A DNA stretch of 64,000 nt from an uncultured Atopobiaceae bacterium. GTDB taxonomy: Bacteria; Actinomycetota; Coriobacteriia; Coriobacteriales; Atopobiaceae. How positions within the stretch are numbered: the stretch's first letter is position 1; each line of letters begins with the position of its first letter. Made by a program: the position numbers and the translations under genes. The stretch lies in assembly GCA_934792625.1 (NCBI GenBank), contig CAKVON010000001.1, forward strand, positions 1 to 64,000, given 5' to 3'. Shown here piece after piece: positions 59,519 through 64,000 of the stretch. The notes under the pieces were generated by a model. The model was not told the DNA's origin and ran no database searches. It worked only from the letters and a program-made list of their open reading frames with translations.

Positions 59519-59957
59519 CCAGATCCCTCCATTCCGACTCCTCCATCCTCAGGACACGAACGTCGGAGCCACCGTCTGCCCGCTGGCACACGAAGCAGAT
59601 CTCGACGCCCTCGCGATGCCGTACCGTGCAGCTCCACACCGAGCCAGAAAGATCCAGGTAGCCCGATCTCACGAGAACGCAATCCCGAGCGTCCCTATAA
59701 CCCGCGAGGACGTCCGTCGCGCAGGACTCGATGTCCTTCTCGCTCTTACGAACGCTCATGCAACCGGGCCCAACCTCCCTCTCGACAAGGCCGTCATGCG
59801 ATCCATCCCAGGTAGAGCCGACATTACCGCCCGCAGGCCCCAACGCATCGTCCACCCCACCATCTCGAACAGCGCAAAGTCCCACGACCACAAGGGCGGT
59901 AAGGACAACGGCCAAGAAGCCTAGAGCGAGTTGATGCCGTCTGCGATGGCGTTCCAT
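59460..59957 (-). CDS. Hypothetical single-span membrane protein of the Tad locus
   Basis: A 165-residue protein with a basic N terminus (MERHRRRHQ), one membrane helix (LALGFLAVVLTALVVVGLC) and an extracellular domain with five Cys residues (GPGC, ESCA, RDCV, SVWSC, ICFVC). It overlaps the flp gene by 37 bp and the next pilin by 59 bp. The Cys content suggests a disulfide-bonded surface domain. I do not recognise the family. Confidence 0.65.
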   Translation of the reverse strand: MERHRRRHQLALGFLAVVLTALVVVGLCAVRDGGVDDALGPAGGNVGSTWDGSHDGLVEREVGPGCMSVRKSEKDIESCATDVLAGYRDARDCVLVRSGYLDLSGSVWSCTVRHREGVEICFVCQRADGGSDVRVLRMEESEWRDLGGLAERLSASRGGVGTVDD

Positions 59958-60121
59958 AGCTCGGAAACCTTGTCCTTAAACGAGATGACCGCGACGATCG
60001 CGATTACTACGAGCACGCCAACGAGGATTGCGTACTCGGTCGTGCCCTGTCCCGAGTCCTCATGGACCAGCCCCACCAATCGCACCCTGATCGCACTTGC
60101 CAAAATATCGAGCGACTCCAT
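59921..60121 (-). CDS. flp: Flp-type major pilin
   Basis: A 66-residue prepilin. The processing site is in EDSGQGTTEYAILVGVLVVI (cleavage G|Q, Glu at +5, Tyr at +6), with a hydrophobic helix and a short tail (DKVSELWNAIADGI). This is the classic Flp pattern. GGGAGG lies 8 bp before the ATG. No prepilin peptidase gene (tadV) is in the window. Confidence 0.92.
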   Translation of the reverse strand: MESLDILASAIRVRLVGLVHEDSGQGTTEYAILVGVLVVIAIVAVISFKDKVSELWNAIADGINSL

Positions 60122-60148
60122 TCGATCGACCTCCCTTATCGACGACGG

Positions 60149-60796
60149 TCAGAACGTCCCCACGGCCGAGCCGAGCAGCGGCCCCAGGATTGCCAGAAGC
60201 ATTGCGGGAACAATGAGGGTCCCCAGCGGAACGAGCATCTTCACGGGCACCTTCTCGATCTGCTGCTCCACCAGGGACTTGCGCTCGTCCCTTATCGCCT
60301 GCGCCTGTCGGGCCAAGGTCGACGCCAGGGGAGAGCCAAAGGCAAGCGCCTCCAAAACCGCATCGGCAAAGCGGCGAAATGCCGGCGAGCCAAGATCGTC
60401 GGCCAACCCAACGAGGGCGTCGGCGCGACTGGAGAGCCCCGTCTGCCAAAGCAGCATCGTCTTGCCCATCGCGACAGACAGCTCGCTTGACGACCTCGAG
60501 CAATACAGCTCGAGCGACGCGTCGAAGGACAGTCCCGCGGAAAGTCCCAGCGTCACGATGTCCAAAAGCGACGGCATCTGAGCGAGGCATTTCGCGTTGC
60601 GCTCCTGTCGCTCCCTTGCGGTGTAAAGCGACACAAAGATAGGCAGCCTCATCAGCAGCGCATCGAAGCTCGGCCTGGCCGCCACTCGCCCAGGCGCGCC
60701 CGACTTGCCACGCCAGCCAAGAAGCAGGAACGGACACGCAAACCCAACCGCGCAGGCCATCCCCCCGTATGCCAGAAGGGGTACGTCGACACTCAT
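60149..60796 (-). CDS. tadC: Tad pilus inner-membrane platform protein TadC
   Basis: A 215-residue T2SSF-domain protein with [35 protein letters not shown] and C-terminal membrane segments ([18 protein letters not shown]). TadB and TadC form the membrane platform driven by TadA. Its ATG overlaps the tadB stop (ATGA). Confidence 0.88.
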   Translation of the reverse strand: MSVDVPLLAYGGMACAVGFACPFLLLGWRGKSGAPGRVAARPSFDALLMRLPIFVSLYTARERQERNAKCLAQMPSLLDIVTLGLSAGLSFDASLELYCSRSSSELSVAMGKTMLLWQTGLSSRADALVGLADDLGSPAFRRFADAVLEALAFGSPLASTLARQAQAIRDERKSLVEQQIEKVPVKMLVPLGTLIVPAMLLAILGPLLGSAVGTF

Positions 60797-61731
60797 GTGG
60801 ACACACTTCCCATAAGACGCCTGATGAGAAGGACCGCGATGCCGTCAAGCACAAGCGCGACGGCAAGGCACGCCATCCCCTGCGGGGCGAGAACCCCGCC
60901 ACGAAACTCGGGCGACAGCATCGACAGAATCGCGACCATCAAGATGGGCAAGATGCAGACGATACGTGCCGACAACCGTGCCTGAGCCGTCTTTGTGACC
61001 AACGTCCTGTCCAACTCGGCCTTGCCCTCGACCATCTTCGCAGACGAAAGCAGGAGGTCCCTCAACGGGCTGCCCGTCCTCTGCGAAATGGAGAGCGCGG
61101 TCGCCAACAGCTCGGTCCCAGGCGCGTCAAGCGAACGCGACAGATCCTCCAAGGCCTCCGCAACGGAAACGCCGCACCTGATGGACATGGCGGCCTTGCC
61201 GAACTCCACGCCGACGGGACCCCTCTCGTGGGTTCCCACATACTCAATCGCCTGCGGAAGGGTCTTTCCGGACCCAAGCGACACCGCAAGCGAGCGGAAG
61301 ACGTCGGGCATCTCGCGAGCAAGCTCCTGCCTCTGCCGCCTCTCCCACGCATTCGCCCGCACGAGGACGCCCACAACGCACGACGCAATGCCGACAACGA
61401 CGCCCAAAGGAGACAGCGAGACGAGCGTCAGCAGCGCGCAAAGCCCGCCACAGCAGAGCAAGAGCAGGCCAGACCCCTCGGCATCGTCATAACCATGACC
61501 CCGAGCTCGCAGTGCGCCCGCGACCTCGGAGGAGACGGTCGCCCATGGCCCAGCTATGCCCAGGCGACGGGAAAGTCCGCTATGCCCCAGCCACGCGCAC
61601 GCATGACGGAGCCTATCCCACATGTCCTTCTCGCCCAAAAGCACCTGCGCGGCGGCGCGGCGTGCGGGAACGAGCGCAAACGCGGCCATGGCCGAGGTCA
61701 CGCAACCTCCGGCAAGCATGAGGACCTCCAC
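60793..61731 (-). CDS. tadB: Tad pilus inner-membrane platform protein TadB
   Basis: A 312-residue T2SSF-domain protein with four or so membrane segments. It has [30 protein letters not shown] and [16 protein letters not shown]. It partners TadC. It overlaps tadA by 34 bp, which is long for translational coupling but the frame is clearly open and family-like. Confidence 0.88.
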   Translation of the reverse strand: MEVLMLAGGCVTSAMAAFALVPARRAAAQVLLGEKDMWDRLRHACAWLGHSGLSRRLGIAGPWATVSSEVAGALRARGHGYDDAEGSGLLLLCCGGLCALLTLVSLSPLGVVVGIASCVVGVLVRANAWERRQRQELAREMPDVFRSLAVSLGSGKTLPQAIEYVGTHERGPVGVEFGKAAMSIRCGVSVAEALEDLSRSLDAPGTELLATALSISQRTGSPLRDLLLSSAKMVEGKAELDRTLVTKTAQARLSARIVCILPILMVAILSMLSPEFRGGVLAPQGMACLAVALVLDGIAVLLIRRLMGSVST

Positions 61732-63032
61732 TGCTCCACCTCCTTGGCATCCAACATCCCGTCAGACACCAGCTCGTCCACGAACGCGGGCACCTCGAGC
61801 AGGCGCCACTCCCCGGAATGGGGATTGAAGTCGACGAACTTCCTCAGGTCGACACCGCCGCCCTCCCGTCGCCCGACCAGACAGGCACTCGAGATCACGC
61901 GGGCGCCCCCTGGCATTCGACGCGACATGACGATGATGTCCAACGCCGTGGCGACCTGCTCCTCGATGATGTCGGTGGGCAAATCCATTCCGAAGCGGGC
62001 CATCAGGACAAGACGCAGGATGGCCTCACGCGAACTGCCCGCATGCAGGGTCGTGAGGGAGCCGTCGTGGCCCGTGTTCATGGCCTGCAACATATCGATG
62101 CACTCCTCGCCGCGAACCTCGCCGACAACGATTCTGTCGGGACGCATCCTGAGCGCGTTCTTGACCAAATCCCTGATCGTCACCGCGCCAGAGCCCTCGA
62201 TGGAGGCGTCACGCGCCTCGAGCCTCACCACGTGCGGATGCGTGTCAAAGCGAAGCTCAGCCGAGTCCTCGATGGTCACGATGCGCTCGTCGTGACCGAT
62301 CTCGCACGACAGCGCATTGAGCAGGGTTGTCTTGCCCGAACCAGTTCCGCCCGCCACCGCAATGTCCTTCCTGGCACGCACGGCCCAGCTCAGCAGCTTT
62401 GCATACCAGCCGGGCAATGCCCCGAGCTCCACCAACCTCGACAGGGAGGCGATTCTGTCCGAGAAGCGCCTGATGGTCACGACCGGTCCAGACACGGCAA
62501 TGGGGCTTCCCACGACGTTCACACGATCTCCGTTTTGCAAGCGCGCGTTGACAATGGGATTGCTCTCGTCGAGACGTCTGCCAAGGGGCGCAAGAATCCT
62601 GTCAACCGCCATAAGGATCTGCTCGGAGGACCTGAACACGCGATCCGTCTCACTCATCACGCCCGCACGCTCGAAGAAGACCGAGTCGCAGCCGTTGACC
62701 ATGACCTCGGTGATGGTTGGGTCATCAAGCAGCGGCTGAAGCGGGCCGAGGCCCAAGATCTCGTCCAACACCTCACGAATCAGCCGGTCGCGCGATACCA
62801 TCTCCAGCCGCTCGTAGTCGCCTGAGTTCAGGATTGCCTGACACGCGACCGCAAGCTCCTGTCGAGCGCCGCCGGTTTCTTCCGACGATGCCATGGCAGC
62901 CACGGTGGACAAGCCAAGTCGCTCCATAAGGTCCCGCTTGAGACGAACCCTGAGCTCGTCGGCAGCCGCAGCCTCGACAAGAGATTCGTCGATCGTCCCC
63001 TCACGCTCGCGAACGCGCTCGAGCACCGACAC
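61698..63032 (-). CDS. tadA: Tad pilus assembly ATPase TadA/CpaF
   Basis: A 444-residue secretion ATPase. It has [19 protein letters not shown], the [15 protein letters not shown] region ([13 protein letters not shown]), Walker [16 protein letters not shown], the Asp box [11 protein letters not shown], Walker [17 protein letters not shown] and a His box [14 protein letters not shown]. It powers Flp pilus polymerisation. The ATG follows directly on tadZ (stop at 63033). Confidence 0.95.
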   Translation of the reverse strand: MSVLERVREREGTIDESLVEAAAADELRVRLKRDLMERLGLSTVAAMASSEETGGARQELAVACQAILNSGDYERLEMVSRDRLIREVLDEILGLGPLQPLLDDPTITEVMVNGCDSVFFERAGVMSETDRVFRSSEQILMAVDRILAPLGRRLDESNPIVNARLQNGDRVNVVGSPIAVSGPVVTIRRFSDRIASLSRLVELGALPGWYAKLLSWAVRARKDIAVAGGTGSGKTTLLNALSCEIGHDERIVTIEDSAELRFDTHPHVVRLEARDASIEGSGAVTIRDLVKNALRMRPDRIVVGEVRGEECIDMLQAMNTGHDGSLTTLHAGSSREAILRLVLMARFGMDLPTDIIEEQVATALDIIVMSRRMPGGARVISSACLVGRREGGGVDLRKFVDFNPHSGEWRLLEVPAFVDELVSDGMLDAKEVEQWRSSCLPEVA

Positions 63033-64000
63033 CTATCCCACCTCCCTCATGCGAGCAAAGAAGCCGTGTGCCCTTCTGGGAACGCGTGCCAAGAGGCTCT
63101 CGGTCGCATCCTTGCAGTCGGGCAGACGCCCAAGTTCCTCGAGGACACGCGCCAGCCAGGTAGCCGCGGAATCGGAGAAGTCGTTATTCATCGCCGCAAG
63201 GTCGGCGGCATGGCCCGAGCGCAACAGCTCACCGACATCATCCCCGCCGTCGAGGAGCCTGAAGGCCTGGGCCGCCTCGAGACCGACGTCGGCCCTATAG
63301 AGGAAGCCCTCCTCGCCCTCGCGCGCGTCGCAGCGATTGCTTGCCCGCATGATCCTCGTCCTCGCAACTCCCAACCTCACCGCCAGGGCCGCAGTTCTCG
63401 CCATGGCCCCAACCGCACCCCATCGATCGTCCGAGACGAGCAGAAGTCTGTCGCACGCCTGCGCCGCCTGGGCAACGGCATCGGTCCAAGTCGTCGACGT
63501 ATCCACGAGCACAAGGTCATACTCGTTGGACAGCGTGGCGATGATGCCCTCGACCATGGGCGATATCGTCTCCGCCATCTCGGGACGAGCGCAGGGGCCC
63601 CACAGGCGCACGTCGTCCGCAGCCCTCACGCCAGCAGAGATCAGATCCCGCTTCAACGAGCCCCTGCTGTCGAGAAGTGCGGCGAGGTCGACAGGGCCCT
63701 GCAGGCCAAACATGCCAAACAGGTTTCCCGAACCCAGGTCAAGGTCCAAGACGGCAACGCGCATCCCCCATGAGGCAGCCCTGTGGGCCGCAACCGCAAC
63801 CAACGACGACTTGCCGACACCACCCCGACCCGATGCGACCACGACCACTGGCGCAGAATCGCGACCCCGCGCCACGACATCAGGAAACCCTGCCAAGGGC
63901 AGATTGCCAGGAGGAACGCTTGCCCTTGGAGCAACGTCAGACGGCGGCGCGGGCTCATCACGCGGCACCGCGGGGACCTCCGGAAGCACAAGACCGTCGA
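63033..64000 (-). CDS. tadZ: Tad pilus localisation ATPase TadZ/CpaE (5' end outside window)
   Basis: A ParA/MinD-like ATPase, at least 318 residues and open to the window edge, so the N terminus, perhaps a receiver-like domain, is missing. It has the deviant Walker A ASGRGGVGKSSLVAVAA, VAVLDLDLGSGNLFGMFGL, and VLVDTSTTWTDAV. It places the Tad machinery at the cell pole or septum. The Pro-rich stretch at the visible N side looks like a linker. A dispersed-motif copy lies at 63667-63677. Confidence 0.88.
   Translation of the reverse strand, partial: DGLVLPEVPAVPRDEPAPPSDVAPRASVPPGNLPLAGFPDVVARGRDSAPVVVVASGRGGVGKSSLVAVAAHRAASWGMRVAVLDLDLGSGNLFGMFGLQGPVDLAALLDSRGSLKRDLISAGVRAADDVRLWGPCARPEMAETISPMVEGIIATLSNEYDLVLVDTSTTWTDAVAQAAQACDRLLLVSDDRWGAVGAMARTAALAVRLGVARTRIMRASNRCDAREGEEGFLYRADVGLEAAQAFRLLDGGDDVGELLRSGHAADLAAMNNDFSDSAATWLARVLEELGRLPDCKDATESLLARVPRRAHGFFARMREVG

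Overview
The window is GC-rich bacterial DNA with dense, mostly operonic coding. The gene content points to an anaerobic actinobacterium of the class Coriobacteriia (Olsenella/Atopobiaceae-like): a Gram-positive-style Tad/Flp pilus locus without outer-membrane secretin genes, a CBS/DRTGG-regulated manganese pyrophosphatase, type I glutamine synthetase, NAD-dependent ligase, CsoR/CopA copper control, and several amino-acid and sugar uptake genes. The taxonomic call is inference from gene content and base composition; there is no rRNA in the window.

Layout. 1-1.0 kb is a decayed patch with remnants of a tyrosine recombinase and of an AAA ATPase. 1.0-4.8 kb holds an iron alcohol dehydrogenase and an orphan galactitol-type PTS IIC gene divergent from an RpiR regulator, with a perfect 13-bp-arm palindrome between them. 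4.9-21.2 kb carries housekeeping and transport genes: asparaginase, ppaC, PTH2, ettA, a LysR/EamA divergent pair, an LTA-synthase-like sulfatase, yfbR, trmB, an amino-acid ABC transporter behind two tandem operators, pyrE, a flavin reductase and a spermidine-synthase-like protein. 21.4-30.1 kb is gltBD, nth and a GNAT gene.

30.3-34.9 kb is the accessory part. It contains a lower-GC two-gene island (a degenerate GIY-YIG-type protein and a MmeI-like single-chain restriction-methylation enzyme), then about 0.9 kb of non-coding DNA with two large hairpin-forming repeat units. Each unit is built from 25-30 bp arms spaced exactly 41 bp apart, and the arms of each unit match each other better than those of the other unit. 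35.0-47.3 kb has glycerol dehydrogenase, an MFS exporter, ligA, an sgc-like pentose-phosphate operon (BtpA/SgcQ, FGGY kinase, Rpe-like epimerase, class II aldolase) and csoR-copA with a CopZ-like domain fused to the C terminus of CopA. 47.5-55.1 kb has an HtrA protease, an orphan OmpR-type regulator, a glutamine-type ABC operon whose permease carries an exported N-terminal domain, glnA and a small Cys-rich membrane protein. 55.3-64.0 kb is one long Tad pilus operon that runs off the right edge: tadZ, tadA, tadB, tadC, flp, a small membrane protein, a second Flp-like pilin, two TadE-like pseudopilins around a TadG-like protein, a DUF192 protein and an FHA/zinc-ribbon protein.

Across the whole window a dispersed motif, CTTCTCGRCAG (usually within RYACTTCTCGRCAG), occurs at least 15 times by hand scan on both strands. 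It sits in coding sequence, where it sometimes forces rare codons, and repeatedly in 3' untranslated segments close to terminators. No family known to me explains it. This motif and the 34.2-34.9 kb hairpin array are the two signals most worth following up.
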